From assembly GCA_005223375.1 (NCBI GenBank), contig RXOD01004093.1, positions 1 through 29,098 of the forward strand: a stretch of DNA of 29,098 nucleotides, in the 5' to 3' direction. The translations under genes were made by a program, and so were the position numbers. Position 1 is the stretch's first letter, and each line of letters begins with the position of its first letter. Under the pieces are notes generated by a model. That model was not told where the DNA came from, ran no database searches, and was given only the letters and a program-made list of their open reading frames with translations. This document shows, piece after piece, positions 1 through 12,193 of the stretch. The stretch is from Amoebophrya sp. AT5.2 (taxonomy: Eukaryota > Sar > Dinophyceae > Syndiniales > Amoebophryaceae).

Positions 1-188
1 CGATAGCGACACTAAAAAAGTAAAACTTCAACTTGGTCTTGGTGAAGATGGTAGAAACGCGTCACAACCAGAGACGGATCTTCATCTTCTTCGACTGACA
101 AACCATCATCGACAGAAAGCAAGGCAACGGCGCAAAGAAACAATGCAGAAACGTGGTTGCGCAAGAGCAACATTCTACTTCTTTTTCT

Positions 189-3100
189 TTAAGTTTCAAC
201 AAGCACCTCCTGATCGCATTTCCGTCCACATGTCGGGCAGCAAGCTTCGCAGCCAATGGCCCGCTTTCGAGTGGTTTCCTTGAGCGACTCTAGCTCCCAC
301 GAAAACCTGTGCTCCGGGATTTCGACGCTCTCTGCCGTCGCCTGCAGCGAATCGCGAACCTCCTCCAGAAAGAGTTGGAACTTCGGTATCGCGGACACCG
401 TCAGGTCAGCAGGAATCAAGGCTGTTGATGCGCCAAGAACGGGCAATCCTGCATCGCGAATCGCCTCGGACACATCGTTCTTCGTGATCGCCTCGGCTAA
501 GCTACCGGGAGCCGTGTCCTCCATGGCGACATCGCCCTCCGAGTCGCAAACCTTGACTCGGAAGGTTGTTCCCTGATCGTCAGTCCAGGACCAGCACCCG
601 TGTTTAAGTTCGCCGCTTTCCGTGTCGCACAGAAACTTGAAAAACTCGGCCTGCGCCATCGCGCACCGCTGGCTGTCTCGTTCGTATATCGCCGTATCAC
701 CCACCACCTCAACAGCCTCGTCAACATGCTCACCCAGCGGCGTACAGAAGCGGCGCTGAAGGAAGTCCAGAATTCCCCTCACGTGAGACAGAACTCCCGT
801 AAGACTTTTCGTTACGTTGGATTTGCAGGCCCGCACTAGTCGTGCTTTCAACTTGCCAACTTCCGTGTCCCACTTCGTCTCGAATTCGTCCCCTACCGCG
901 GCGCCCTGCTGAGTCACGTAAAAAACCTGTTAATTTTATTACGTCAGGTCCTGTTTCGTGGTAGATCGTCATGGGCAGCATCACAGGGGCGGCGGTAAAG
1001 TAATGCGAAAAAGAGCGCGGATTCGACGGTCATGCGATTGCGAAAAAGACTCGGAACCTCCCTATGTTTGTGGAGAAGAGCGAGGAGGCGGGCGAAAGGG
1101 CACGCAAGAATAAATACGTCCGCATCTTGTTGATGAATGCACCGCGCCCAACAGATGACAGTATCTCTAGCTGGTGCTGGAGCCGCTCACGTGCCCGGAT
1201 CCAACGAGTGCACGGGCGGAACGACGTCGCGCATCTAGGCTCTAGCTCTAGGTCTAGCTCTAGGGGATGTGTAGCGAGAAGAAAACAAAAATATTTTTTC
1301 TGCAGTATGATATATGAAGATTGTTGAATCGTATTACCACTTTCTCGTGATCAGCGTCTGGGCAAAAGAGAAGTTCGTGGTCAAGACGCTCCTGAATAGC
1401 CGTCGCTGTGAAGTCGCCATTCAAAAGCGGAGTTATTTCCTGCAAGGCCTGGTTGGAGACGCTCTGGATTTCCTTGTTCTCGACATGGGTAATCACGTCT
1501 AGCACAAAACGCGATGCAGCTGCCTTCGTTTTCCCAACAGGATCCGCTCCAACGACTGTCTGCAGGTGTGCTCTCCAGTCTTCCTTGCTTTCCTGGAATT
1601 CCACAATCGGCTTTCGCAATGCCGACTCAGACCGTGATGTCATGACTCGGCAGGCATGCAACATGGCAAACCAGTGAAAAATTGCGCGTCCGTTCATGTC
1701 CAGCGAGACCCCGAAGAAACCCAGGCTCTTGTTGATGTGCCTGTCGAGGTACTGGGTGACGCTCTCGTGCAAGTCTTTCACGAATTCCGAATTACCAAAA
1801 CCGGCAGAGCGGTCACCAAGCCTTTGGTCGAGAACCGTCGTGCGCAGCTGGAAAAGAGCAGTTATCCAAGCTGGCTCGGCGACGTGCTTGAAGAATTGCA
1901 TCATGCCGTCGATGCGTACTTGTTCTGGAGACGTTTGGAGGTCCCGTAAGACGTCGTGCTGCGAGCCCTTCTTCGGACGAAACTTTATGATTATGTGTGA
2001 TCCAGGGACGCTCGGCGGACTTTGGAACCCCCAAGCGGTTGGCTCCAGTATGGAAATTACAACTTCTTCCGGAATGTTGCGTTGCTGAAGCAAGGCGTTC
2101 CCATCCAACAAGTCGCGAAACTGGACACCCAACTGGAGCACAGTTTCGTCGTTGTCCAAGGGCATCCGCGGTGACGCGCTGTTCATCTTCGGCCGTTTCT
2201 GGAAGACCTTATATGCGCTGAGGATTTTCCACAAAACGTCCCACCGTGTTTCCCCACCAATCAGGCCGAAAGGAAACGCTATGCTGCTTTTCTCAAGCGT
2301 TTCGACGACTCTCCTTTGGAAGCGGTCACAAAATTTGAGCCCAATTGCCTCCAGAGTCCCACAGAGCACGCTAAATTCTCGACAGCGAGTTTCTGCCGGA
2401 GACAGTTCGGAAATGTGTTGCAGCTCGTCCGCGAACCTTTTCCAGTCGATCGCACTTTGCGGACTCACGAAGAAAGTCGGCGGTTCGTGGGTGACGTCGA
2501 AGTAATCGAAAACGTTTAGAAACGGCTTACTTCTCTGCATCTCCGCATACAGCTTGTTGATCGCGTGGATGCCGCACCGTTCAACTCTGCTGAGGGTCGT
2601 TGGTGCCTTCTGTACAAAATCTTTATTGAGCTGCTGCCGCGAGATCAACTCCAAACCGACAAGCCCCTCAGTCGAAGCGCTAGCACCAGAGACAGACTCC
2701 CCTTTGCTCTGGCTTTTCTTGATCAGCTCCAGTTCGACGTCTCGACTTCCGCCAATATTCTCTGGCAGACTCTCGCAAGCCAGGTACGTGGACTTCAGGC
2801 TTTCCCAGTGCGCGCCCTCTCCGTCACCCTGACGACCCGTTTCCATGTCGGAGATGATTTCTTCCCAGACGGCGTTGAACTGACGCGTGACTTCTTTCTC
2901 CTGATCCGCCGCCTCCATTTTCGCAAGATTCGCGTTTGTTGTAAGTTCACGCTCGAGGGCAATCAGTTTTGCGTGGCCGCGAAGCCTGCTGAGCTCAATC
3001 TGCTTCCTGTTGACCTCAACGACTGCCTGCTGCACGTACTCATTTTTCTCGGCCGCGCACTTGGTGCGGAGAAACTCGAAGCACTGCTTGAGGTTACCCC

Positions 3101-6100
3101 TGTCAAACTTTCGCTGCCGGCTGATGACGTCGAATTCCTGTTGGATCCGCTCCATAATGCCATTGAAATACTTGTGCAACTCTATCTCGATACGCTGCTT
3201 GAGCTGCTCAATGTCGTCCGCGCGGATAAGACGCTGGCTCACGATTCCTTGCAGCATTCTGTCGAGGATGCTTCGCTTCGCTTCCATGTGCGCCCCTTGA
3301 GCTGCCGCTGACGTCAGGTGCTCCGCCTCTTTTCGCTGGGCGAGGCGCTGCAGCTCCTTGTTTTCCTTGAGCAGTTTCACGTTCGCAAACCGGTACAAAT
3401 CAGGAAACGCCGTGATGGTCTTCCAGTTTTCGGATGCCATGCGAATCCAGTTCTCGAGATCGCATTCGTGCGCCCGGGTCTCCGACTGTTCGCCAAGAAG
3501 TTTTGAATCCCGTGCCTGCTTTGACGCCAGCTCCAGAATTTCACGCGCAAACTCGGCCACCTCCACCGCAAATTTTGTGGACGGCTTTTCCTGATTCCAA
3601 TCGACCATCTGACCGCGCTGCGCATCGGCGGGCACGGTGTCTGTGTTCATTGCCAGCGGAAGGACCTTGATGCGCTCGCTTGGAAACCGCATCGCGCGCG
3701 CCGCGTCAGCTGCCTCCGGCTTCGCTGCAATAACACCGTCGGAGATATCCTTGACTTGGTCCATGTACATCGATTTATCCTTCGTGTCTCCGGAGTTTTG
3801 GTTGAAGACCATGAAATTCGTTGGCGTCGCCATCCGCGCCTTCTGCAGCTGGTCCAAGGAGAACAAACAAATTTCGAGCAGGTCCTTCATGTGGGCATTC
3901 ATGTCTTTGGCCACATTGATGATGACGAAGTGGCTGACGGCGAGGCAAAAGAGTGTGATTTTGCGGTCGAATTCGTGGTCGAGCTTCTCCGGGCTTTGCA
4001 AGCCTTCGGTGTCCAGTATCAGCAGATAGTCGAAGTGCGCGTGCTTGATTTCTACCAGGCTGCCGTAAACTCCCTTAGTGCAGCGTCCTTTCGAAGTGTT
4101 AAACTTGCACCCGAACAGGTAGTTTAGCAGCGTGCTCTTTCCGGACGACTGGGGACCCAAGACTGAGATGACCATGACCCGCTTTCCCGGCACCCCTCCC
4201 ACTGCACCGGCTGAATCCATCGGCACGGCCTCTGTCTGTCCCTGCAAGGTGATCGCGCGAAAAGCGTCCTGCAGTGTGCGCTCCGGAATTGCCAGCGTGT
4301 CGCCATCGATCAGCTCGAACGGCTCGCCAGCACGTATAAACTGGCACAATTTTGAGACCGGGTAGCCTGCGCGAACTGCGTTGCCACCAATTTTGTACTC
4401 GTGAAACGCAACCAATTCGCGCCATAAAAGCTCCGGCGAAATCCGCTGCTTCTCGATGGCTTCGCAAACCTTGCGCAAGTCGTCCGCGAGCTCATCTTTC
4501 TTGGCGCTCATATCTTCATCGCCTTGCCCCTCGTCGGCAACTCCCCCCCTCACGTAAATCTGCGTCAATTCATCGTTCAGTTCGCGCCGGCTCCGGATCA
4601 ATGGCTTGACGTTCGACTCGCAAAACAGCTTCATGCGCTCCGCGAGGATAGACATCAGGAATAGGCTCTCGTTCGAATCCAAGATGTCGATAAAACATTC
4701 CAACAGAGCGGTCGGCTTGGTCGACTCCAGTGCCCACTGCAAGGCGTGCTCGTTTTTCTTTATGCGTTCCACTTCGTCCCCCTTGGCGTCAGGATTCAGC
4801 AACTCCTGCCGATTTTTGCGGCGCTGAAAGAGCATCTCCCGCGTCGCCAACCCCCGAGTGTCATAGAAATTTGTGCGGTGTGCCTTTACTTGCTTGAAAA
4901 GCTTCTGCACCAGCCTCAGGTCTGCCTTGTGAAAAGTGTGACTGCGTGTCAGCGGGCGCACGGTGCTCAAGAACTTCTCTCGATTCAGGATGCCAAATTC
5001 TTTGCGAAAAGCAGAAGAAGCTTCGTGATGGCCGTTTTGTACGCCCGCATTGCCGCTTTCGTCGGCCCCGGCACAACCGAGTAACCCACAAAGAATTAAG
5101 GGTTGGAGCTCGTAACGCAGAAGCGTATCGTATTTTCGCTGATCCATGCTCGAGAGGTTGTGCAGAGCGGTACAGGTGACGGATTCCGCGACATTTGCGG
5201 CGATGATTCTGTTTTTGAAATCCATAATGCGCCTCGATGTCGCCGCGGGAAGCTGCTCCGAGCCAGTCGATGCACCGAGCACGTCCTTCAAAAGCTCCTG
5301 TCTGTGGTAAGATTCCGTGTCGCGTAACAGCAACAGAATGCGGCGTGGGATCGTGCTGCCGTCCTGACTTTTGTTGGACACGCAAAGAAAGTCTGCGAAA
5401 TTGTGCAGGGAGTCCAGGTCGTCGACGTTCACATGAACGATCCAGCATGGAAACAGCGAGAGAAGTGCGCCACTCAGTTCGGCCGCTTCCGGAGAGTCAA
5501 AAGCTAGCTGCCCGTGCACGTCTGCGAAGGCAAATTCGCGCTGCGGCTTGAAAGACAAACCCAAGTCGATGTCGCATGTCCCGTACGACGCAAAGGAGCG
5601 CGCACTGGTATCGAACTGCGAACGGAACAGCGCGTTGAGGACGCTGCTCTTTCCCATCGGACCGCGATGCTTGTCACCGACCGCGAAAGACAACACGCCG
5701 TTAGTGTTCTGGCCCAGCAAGTGGTAGAGGTCGGGACACAGCGCCAGCACCGGGTGCGCGGTCGTACTGGAAGATGCACCCTGCCCTGACCAGCTCGACG
5801 ACCTGCTCGACGCCAGAGAGGCCCCCGCAACGCTGCTGGTTTCCGCCGCAGTACTTTCAGCGACAGTGCGCGGCGGACGTACGTGCACAAGCGGAAGAGC
5901 TCCCTGAAAATCTCGGAGAAGACGAAACCGGACGCCGGCGTCTGAGTTCGAATACAGCTGGCAAAACAGCATCTTCGCGCTCAACATCGGCAATAGGTCT
6001 GCAACCTCCATGTGTTCGACTTCGCGAAGCGCGACGGAAAGGAATTCGTCCCACGATTCTCCGCGCTTCAGAAGATTTAAAATGATGGGCGCGACGTTCT

Positions 6101-7394
6101 CCTTGAATGACGACGCGTCGCGCAGCCAGGCACGGAGGCCCTGTAAGTTAGTAGGAGGGTGGAATAGTCAATCCATCAAAAATAAAAAAATGAGGAGAAG
6201 AGCTTCTATCGTTATCGTTTCGAAAGTTAGTAGGCTGGCAGAACAATGATGAAGATGATGATGATCACAGTCGCATGAGTTATTCATGACACCATGTGCA
6301 TGTCACAGTACCTCTCGCATCTGGTCCGCTGAAAATCTGCTCGTGACTTTGTTGTAGTCCGACAATCTGATGGTTTCGAATGCAAAGTAGGCCCGCGAGA
6401 CCTCCTCCAACCGCGCTCGCCGGAATTCCGGGTCCGAGAGGTCCTCCGGAAGCTTCTGCAGCCAGTGGTGTTGCGAGGCATGGACAGCAATCCACTTGCG
6501 CGCCAGGCTAGAGTTACCCTGGAACAATTTCGGCACAAGAACCTCGTTCACCGTTTTCATGCTCTCTGCCGTCAAATTATCTGCGGCCGCGGAAGACTCT
6601 CCGTTTTCCCCCGGGCAAAAGAGCAGCTCATCAAGCTCCTTCAGCGTCTTCAGACTCACTTGGTAGTGTTGCAGCTCTTCGGCAGTGGTGGCAGGGCACG
6701 AAAAAAACTCTTCTGCGAAGTTGAACGCCGAAGATGAGCCAGTCAACCGCCTGGTGGCGGATGAAGCGGAACCGGAGTCTGCACCTACTGGTCCTCCCAT
6801 CACTTCTTCGGCCTCCAGAATAAACCGGCGCGCTGCTACTGGGTCCTTCCACAGCAGCGTGGCGACGTCTTTCTCCCATAGTTTCTTCAGCTGCCGGTCC
6901 CGGGCGCGACCCGGCTCCTGTTGGTGCAGTTTCTGCAGTTGCTCGATGAGTGCGTTGCTGGGATCAGCCAGCCGGTACAGATCGCGACCAATCCGCGACA
7001 CGGTGGTCCTCTCCCGACAAGAGCGCGCAAACCGCAACAACAGCTCGGCACAGGTACTCAGGCAGTACTTTGCGTGAAAGGACGCAAATAGGTCAAGCTG
7101 GCTTTTCCAGTCGTCATCGTCGACCTCCTCGATGTCCTTCAGATCTTCCAAAAAGTCGTCGAAGTCCTGCAGCTTGTCCTGCTCGCAGCCAAGAGCTTTG
7201 AAGGCGTGGCGCAGCTCGCGACCGATCGTCTGCAGATCCACGATGCCGTCTTCGGTAAGGGTACGGGCGCGCTTCCGAGCGCCGCCGCCGCCCTGTTGAG
7301 GAGTTGCGCTCGGCCGTTTGCTGCCAGGCTGGTGGGCCGGAGACGGCGGCCCGCGTTCCTTGGAATTTTCGATCCCTTCCTGATCGACCTCCAT
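189..7394 (-). CDS. VLIG-type very large GTPase (three exons)
   Basis: Joined exons 7394-6312, 6140-1338 and 926-189 give about 2,207 residues, close to vertebrate interferon-induced very large GTPases (about 2,400). Both introns (171 and 411 bp) are GT-AG and phase 0. The main G domain is clear: P-loop GPQSSGKST near residue 1023, then GRCTKGVYG, DTEGLQ near 1071, and an EFDRKITLFCLAVSH stretch typical of VLIG G domains. A second, weaker P-loop-like motif, GPMGKSS, lies near 521. A long charged, probably coiled-coil stretch follows the G domain, and the C-terminus is a probable zinc-binding cluster (CEACCPTCGRKC). The family comprises large cytosolic GTPases of the dynamin/GBP type; in animals some are interferon-induced, but no immune role can be assumed here. 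The ATG at 7394 opens a basic, low-complexity N-terminus. The family call is firm. The 1338/926 join is the least certain part, since GTGGTA just upstream could also serve as donor. Confidence 0.88.
1234..1264. repeat. CTAG-rich simple repeat in GTPase intron 2
   Basis: Overlapping copies of CTAGCTCTAGG-like units fill about 30 bp inside the second intron of the large GTPase gene. No coding role is visible. Similar CTAG-containing clusters recur in other noncoding parts of the window. Confidence 0.6.
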
Positions 7395-8779
7395 GCTCGG
7401 GAGTTGTCAGTTAAACCTCGTGACAAGTTAACGTCGACCACCAAAGTGTAGGTGGTCCAACGAACATAAACGAAGGAAAGCAAAAGTAAAAACAAGCAAT
7501 CAAGCAAATGCAAGAGGCGCTGCTAACTATCCTAAGAACAAGCAGAAAAACCAAAAAATGCGTGACTGTGAGCAGGTAACTGTAAACGTGTCCTACAACT
7601 CAATGTGAACTCTGTCTACTCTACGCCTACTGCTACTGCTGGGCGGGGTCCGAAGAAAAGCGTCTTTCTTTGGGTTTACTTGTCCAAAGCCGGTGGTTGC
7701 GTTGTTTTGCTTTCTGCTGCTACTACGAAAGGGATACGCGTGCGCCACGAATTTCCTTCTTGTGTGTCGCCGATCGGTATCATCAGCGCATATGTGTTCA
7801 GTTCTGCTTCATCTACTCTGTCTGCAGTAAAGTTAAAGAGATGGTGTTGGTGATGCGAACAAGGAATTTATGGGGCAGTGGCAGTGCTGAAGACTATGAC
7901 TAGTCGTCTTCTTTTTCAGGTTTCAACGAAGTCGAACGACTTCGTGGACGAATCTACTGACAGACTGACCATCATCGGCTTTCTAGGAGCAGACGTGATG
8001 TTGCCACGATTTGAATGAATCCATTTTGCACGTCAGATTCGGAAAGCTTCACTGCGTCAGCGAAGTGGCGTTTATATGAAAACGGCCATCGTGTATCGAG
8101 GCTATTTTGTCAACGATTACAACTTGGATTTAGAACGAGTCGAACGGATCAGGAAGTTAGAAATTGCGATTGCTTTCCTTAATTTGTCCTCGACATTCAA
8201 ATTCATTTTCACGCCACGGCTATAACTGCAGCACGAAAAGCGCAAGGAAGTGCCGATGTCAACTCGAAAGCATTTCAACAAGGCGCGAAGAAGCGCTCGT
8301 GCTGCGATTCAGAATGCCTGCCGGCAACTGGTGGCACTGAGTCAGTCGAACTCGAAAAGACTGCAGGGGCCATACACTGGCTAACGAGCCACATGGATGG
8401 AACACGGCGCCATCACCGTAAGAAGTCACGACAGTCTTCCGATCGGTGTCCCTTCGACATGTCGAACTTGAAGCTTACCTTTGTTATAGATAGGGGTAGA
8501 TTTCCGGCGGGTACACCAGGGTCAGGGAAGTACGACGGGACGAGTCATTGTGCGTTGTTGCAAAATTGTTTATCGGTCATGAGAATCATAATTACTTAAA
8601 TCCAGACAATGAATTACAGTGAACGATAGTACCTACGATACAAGCTATCACTATGATTGAAGGGCTGCAAGCGCCACTTTCAAAGCAGAATATTCAGACG
8701 CGTTTCTTGGAAACATCAAACGTCGAGGGACTTGGACTTTGTTCTCGAAGAAGATACAAGAAAGCAAAATCTATTCTGG
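7395..8779. other. Noncoding interval, no gene seen
   Basis: About 1.4 kb lies between the start of the large GTPase gene and the stop of the methyltransferase gene. Only short open frames without family resemblance occur on either strand. It should hold the upstream region of the GTPase gene and the 3' end of the methyltransferase transcript. The only structure noted is a 9-bp inverted repeat with a 2-base spacer (7926-7945). No tRNA or other RNA gene was recognised. Confidence 0.6.
7926..7945. repeat. Perfect short inverted repeat
   Basis: Arms ACGAAGTCG and CGACTTCGT are exact reverse complements separated by AA. They could form a tight hairpin or be a protein-binding palindrome. It sits in noncoding DNA roughly 530 bp upstream of the large GTPase start codon. 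Function unknown. Confidence 0.5.
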
Positions 8780-10383
8780 TCACACCAACGGCATGGTGCA
8801 CACGTAGCAGTAGTAGTTGTGGTCGATTCCGGCCCCCTGCAGGAAGGGCACGTTGCTCCGCAGCACTCTTGTGACGTCCACTTTCCAGCTCGCGGTTCCG
8901 TTCAGCGTGAGGTACTGTTTCACGCGTTCCTCTGGTGGGTACACGGAGAGGCTCAAGAAGAAGCCCCCCGGTTTTAGGACGCGCACGATCTGCTGCACCA
9001 GGCCCTGCATGTGCGCGTCGCGCGCCTCCAGCACGTCGAGACCTAGTTTCCGCACCTCCTCCGCGGTGATCCCCGCGCCCTGGCGGTCGCTCGCGTCCAG
9101 AATGCTCCCGCCCACCACCGCGTCGTCGCCGAAGTTGCCCGTCGCGGCGTCCCCGGAGCGCTTCTCCCCCGGCCGGTCCCGCTGCCGCGTCTTGCGCTGC
9201 GCCAGCGCCATGTACATGTCCTGCTCCGTCTGCTCGAGGAACTTCGCCTCGTGCACGTCCAGCGTGGCCTTGTCGATCACGCACGAGAAGGCCTGCGCCG
9301 GGAAGAACGACCACGTTTTCAGCTGGTTCCCCGTGAGCTGCAGCGGCCCGCCGAGCGAGGGCGAGAGGCCTTGTTTCCTCTTGCCGCTCTCCTTCTCCTC
9401 GCGCAGCCGCGCCATCGCCTCCTGGTCGAAATCGAAGTGCAGGAACTCCACCGAGTCCGTCATGATCCCGTCGCCCTGGAGCTTGTTCGACGAAGCGGTG
9501 CTGCCATCGCGGCCCGTGGTATTCATCATCCCGTTCGTGTTGTTCCGCTTCTTGTCGTCGTACTGCGCCGCCCCCACTCCGCTACTTTCGCGGTTCAAAA
9601 TTTTCCGCGTCATCATCTCCACGACCACCTCGCAGTTGTCCACCGCGGTGATGTTCTTGTACCCGTCCGCGTACATCTGGAAGGGCAATTCCGAGCTCCC
9701 GCTGCCGAGCAGCAGGATCTCCAGGTGGTCTTTGGAGCCCGGATCGTCCATGGGAGTTGAGCCCGACGTCGCCAGCGCGATGCCACGGAGACGACCGAAA
9801 GCCGCGGAGAGAATCGGCTTCAGCCGATGGTAATCACAGTACCAGTCGAAGAAAACGCCGCGCTCGGCCAAGTACCGAGACTCCCAATAGGAAGCAGTGT
9901 AGCTGGGAGCGGGAATCTGCAGGTGATGATGTGAAAGTGAATGATGATCACCATATTAAGGAACCACAGCGATAATTTCCTATTCCTTCGTTCGCAGACT
10001 GACAAGCAACGCTAAAAAAAGTTTAGTTGTTCAAGTAGTTGTACGTCATTGGCGAGCCGGAACCAGGTTCGCACGCTGTCTGTCCACGCGTTTTTGCCTC
10101 CCCAGCGGTCTGCCGCGATCTGCCAGTGATCTTTGGCTGTCTTCGGCGATTTTGGAACTCCAGACGACCCACTCGCGCTTTCGTCACCGGCGAGGCCGCT
10201 GACACCCGCCACATTTGCAGCCTTCTGTGAAGCTCCCCGGACCAGAGAATCGCGTGTCTCGGCCTCATGTGCGGAAGTTTCCGAGCGAACCCGAAGCGAA
10301 TTCTTCACCCGCTCGGCATCCTGTCCGTCGGCGACAGCGAGGAAGAACATTAAAACAAAAATAAATTGTTCCATTTTTTGCAT
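8780..10383 (-). CDS. METTL13-like class I SAM methyltransferase, with probable leader exon
   Basis: The main exon (9916-8780, 378 residues plus stop) is a seven-strand SAM-dependent methyltransferase of the METTL13/eEF1A-lysine-methyltransferase type. It opens with YWESRY and FDWYCDY, followed by the SAM-binding loop LLLGSGSSELP, the acidic AVDNCEVVVEMM, the family-typical VIDKATLD, and VLKPGGFFLSLS. Relatives methylate eEF1A or other proteins; the substrate here is unknown. A low-complexity insert separates the SAM loop from the FDFD strand. No ATG lies in frame before an upstream stop, so a 5' exon is needed. The best candidate is 10383-10045, ending GAC|GTACAA at phase 0 and matching the acceptor TGCAG|ATTCCC (128-bp intron). 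That exon starts with a signal-peptide-like segment (MEQFIFVLMFFLAVADG). A methyltransferase with a secretory leader is unusual, so the 5' exon may instead be a separate small secreted protein of about 120 residues ending at 10012. Domain call firm, exon join tentative. Confidence 0.7.
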
Positions 10384-10462
10384 ACATTTATTACGTGGTC
10401 GAGGTCGAAATCGAATCAAGTTCAAGACGAAACAAACGAGGGAACGAATGCTTAGACTCAAA

Positions 10463-10778
10463 TCATCCCAGGAAAACGAAGCTCCGGATCTGGTGCATGA
10501 TTATTATCAATGAACCTTCAAAAAATTCAAAAAAAATAAAAATAAATCGAGTCGAAATCGTCTTCGTCGCCTACTGATCGTTATTCTACTTACAACCAAG
10601 AGGACAACAACTTATAACATACTTTTTTTTCTGGCGGCTGAAATGCTCGGACATGCGTCGTTCCGGCGAAGCGCACGGTATCGTCCTCGTCGCGATAAAC
10701 GGGGGCCTGTTTCTGCGGTAGCTGCACTTCCGTGAGTAGGGATTCGCGATCGCCGCGTAGGGCCGAGGAGAATGGCAT
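10463..10778 (-). CDS. Short two-exon ORF of about 60 residues
   Basis: An ATG at 10778 opens 52 codons that run into a textbook donor, AAA|GTATGT, at 10622. The acceptor CACCAG|ATCCGG at 10490 would add eight codons and a TGA at 10463, in phase 0. The product is hydrophilic, with a VRFAGTTHVRAF stretch whose VRF resembles the RVxF docking motif of protein phosphatase 1 partners; such a short match proves nothing. Without splicing the frame stops at 10590. It ends only about 80 bp before the leader exon of the methyltransferase gene. No family was recognised. Real coding is plausible because of the strong donor, but unproven. Confidence 0.35.
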
Positions 10779-12007
10779 TCTGGCGCGGGGACGTTCGGAG
10801 GAATGAGAATCTTCAGGCAAGCAGAAATATCAGCGAGCTGAAGGAGCCATGCATGCTAGCATAAAAGGGGCCTAGTCTTTTAGACCGTACTTTCAGTTTG
10901 GCCTTAATTCAATTGGACGCGCCGTGCGTGGAAAGTCGTGTACAAACGCAATGGCCTCGCTTTTTACAGAAAACACGATGTGATTCATGCACCAGGGGTC
11001 GTCGACCTTCATTCTCTCAAATTGAAGCAAGGCGAGTGTGAGTGACAACGAAGTGCTGACGATCTTCCATCTCATTTTTTCTCGGTCGAGCAGAGAAAAT
11101 CAATGCGACGGATGCAAATGCATTTATCGAAATTCTCCACCTCCCGCTCGGTCGCTTCTCTTCTCATACATGACAGTACTTTAGGAACCAGACGGGTCGC
11201 ACGACGAGCTTGATTCACTCCGGCTGCCTTGCATTCCTAGTATGCATGGTCATGCTTAATATGGCATTGGCAGTGGCAGCATTGACCCTTTCTCGTTTCT
11301 TGCGAACAGAGAGAACTCGCAATTTCGTTCGTGCGACCGCCCGCCACTTTTGATCCAATTTTTTTCGAGGACCGAACCTGGGGTCAAAACTACAGCAGCA
11401 CCACGTCGCACTCGTCTTTCGAGGTGCCGCGGGGTATGATGTCTATGGTTCCGTCTGGCCAATCCCCCGGCGCTTCTTCTCTTCAGTTTTCACATACTTG
11501 CTCAATGTAATTCGTGCTCCGGAATGCTTACACGAAAATCAGCCATGGATGAGCATGAATATGAAAAGCGACGGCTGCGTGTGCGTCGTGTTGTACAGTA
11601 GATTCTTACTGAGCCTCCGAGATTCAGATTGATTTGTACGTCCAAAATAAACGTGAAGATTGGGTCTGGGTTTTCTTGCTAAGGAAGTCGTGACCGACCC
11701 CGAGTGCCTGCGTTCCTCTTCTAGTACGTGTACGTATATAGTAACCATAGCATAGATGGACATGATGCAGAGATCAATTTCATTGCCAATGCATGGTCAA
11801 AACGAGAAATGAACAAGGTAGGTGGGTGTGAATGCCTAGCTATGGGGACTTTGCGGTTATGCTTATGGCTCGTTTTTTAGTAATAAATATGATCGTGGTC
11901 GTGGAAGCGGGTAATCACAGCATCCAGCGCGTGGTCCTTCGCGTTCGCATGGTCGTGGAACTCCTATTCGCCGACTCCACGGCGACGACTCCCCGCACCT
12001 CGGTTCT
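10779..12007. other. Largely noncoding interval with weak small ORFs
   Basis: About 1.2 kb of AT-richer DNA. Two minus-strand open frames begin with real ATGs: 11075-10893 (60 residues, hydrophobic near its N-terminus) and 11763-11539 (74 residues). Neither resembles a known family, and their base composition is like the surrounding noncoding DNA, so they are not called as genes. A plus-strand ATG frame at 11832-12050 runs antisense into the MGNC gene and looks like a shadow. Confidence 0.5.
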
Positions 12008-12193
12008 TTATCCGTACACTACCATTTGGGGGCCTGGTTGGTGGACATAGACCGGCGGCGCTGGCTGGTGGACATAGACCGGCGGCGGCGGGCTGTAAAT
12101 GACTGGCGCCGGCTGGTGGACGACCACAGGGCCGTACGGGTCGTCGTACACCACCACGTCGTCGTAGTAATCCACGATCACGCAGTTCCCCAT
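12008..12193 (-). CDS. 61-residue MGNC-start Tyr/Pro repeat protein
   Basis: The ATG at 12193 gives a short protein beginning MGNC, the pattern for N-terminal myristoylation of Gly2 with neighbouring palmitoylation of Cys4, which would place it on a membrane. It continues with an Asp/Tyr/Val stretch (VDYYDDVVVYDDPYG) and then about three copies of a nine-residue unit like PPVYVHQPA, ending QMVVYG. The frame extends further upstream but only from a GTG, so the MGNC methionine is the sensible start. Proline/tyrosine-rich tails can act as docking surfaces; that is inference. No family recognised. An isolated single-exon gene, with noncoding DNA on both sides. Confidence 0.5.
   Translation of the reverse strand: MGNCVIVDYYDDVVVYDDPYGPVVVHQPAPVIYSPPPPVYVHQPAPPVYVHQPGPQMVVYG
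12035..12120. repeat. 27-bp tandem repeat encoding the PVYVHQPAP unit
   Basis: Two near-identical 27-bp units (12035-12061 and 12062-12088, sharing GGTGGACATAGACCGGCGGC) are followed by a decayed third unit at about 12110. The 27-bp period keeps the frame of the minus-strand MGNC protein, so the protein repeat grew by in-frame duplication. Confidence 0.75.

Noticed and set aside
1064..1327. Extra coding exon inside the large GTPase intron 2
   Set aside because: Open frames there do not link in phase with good splice sites and show no resemblance to the protein on either side.
8817..9833. Long plus-strand open frame (338 codons) over the methyltransferase
   Set aside because: It is exactly antisense to an exon with clear methyltransferase motifs and has no motifs of its own; long antisense frames are expected in GC-rich coding DNA.
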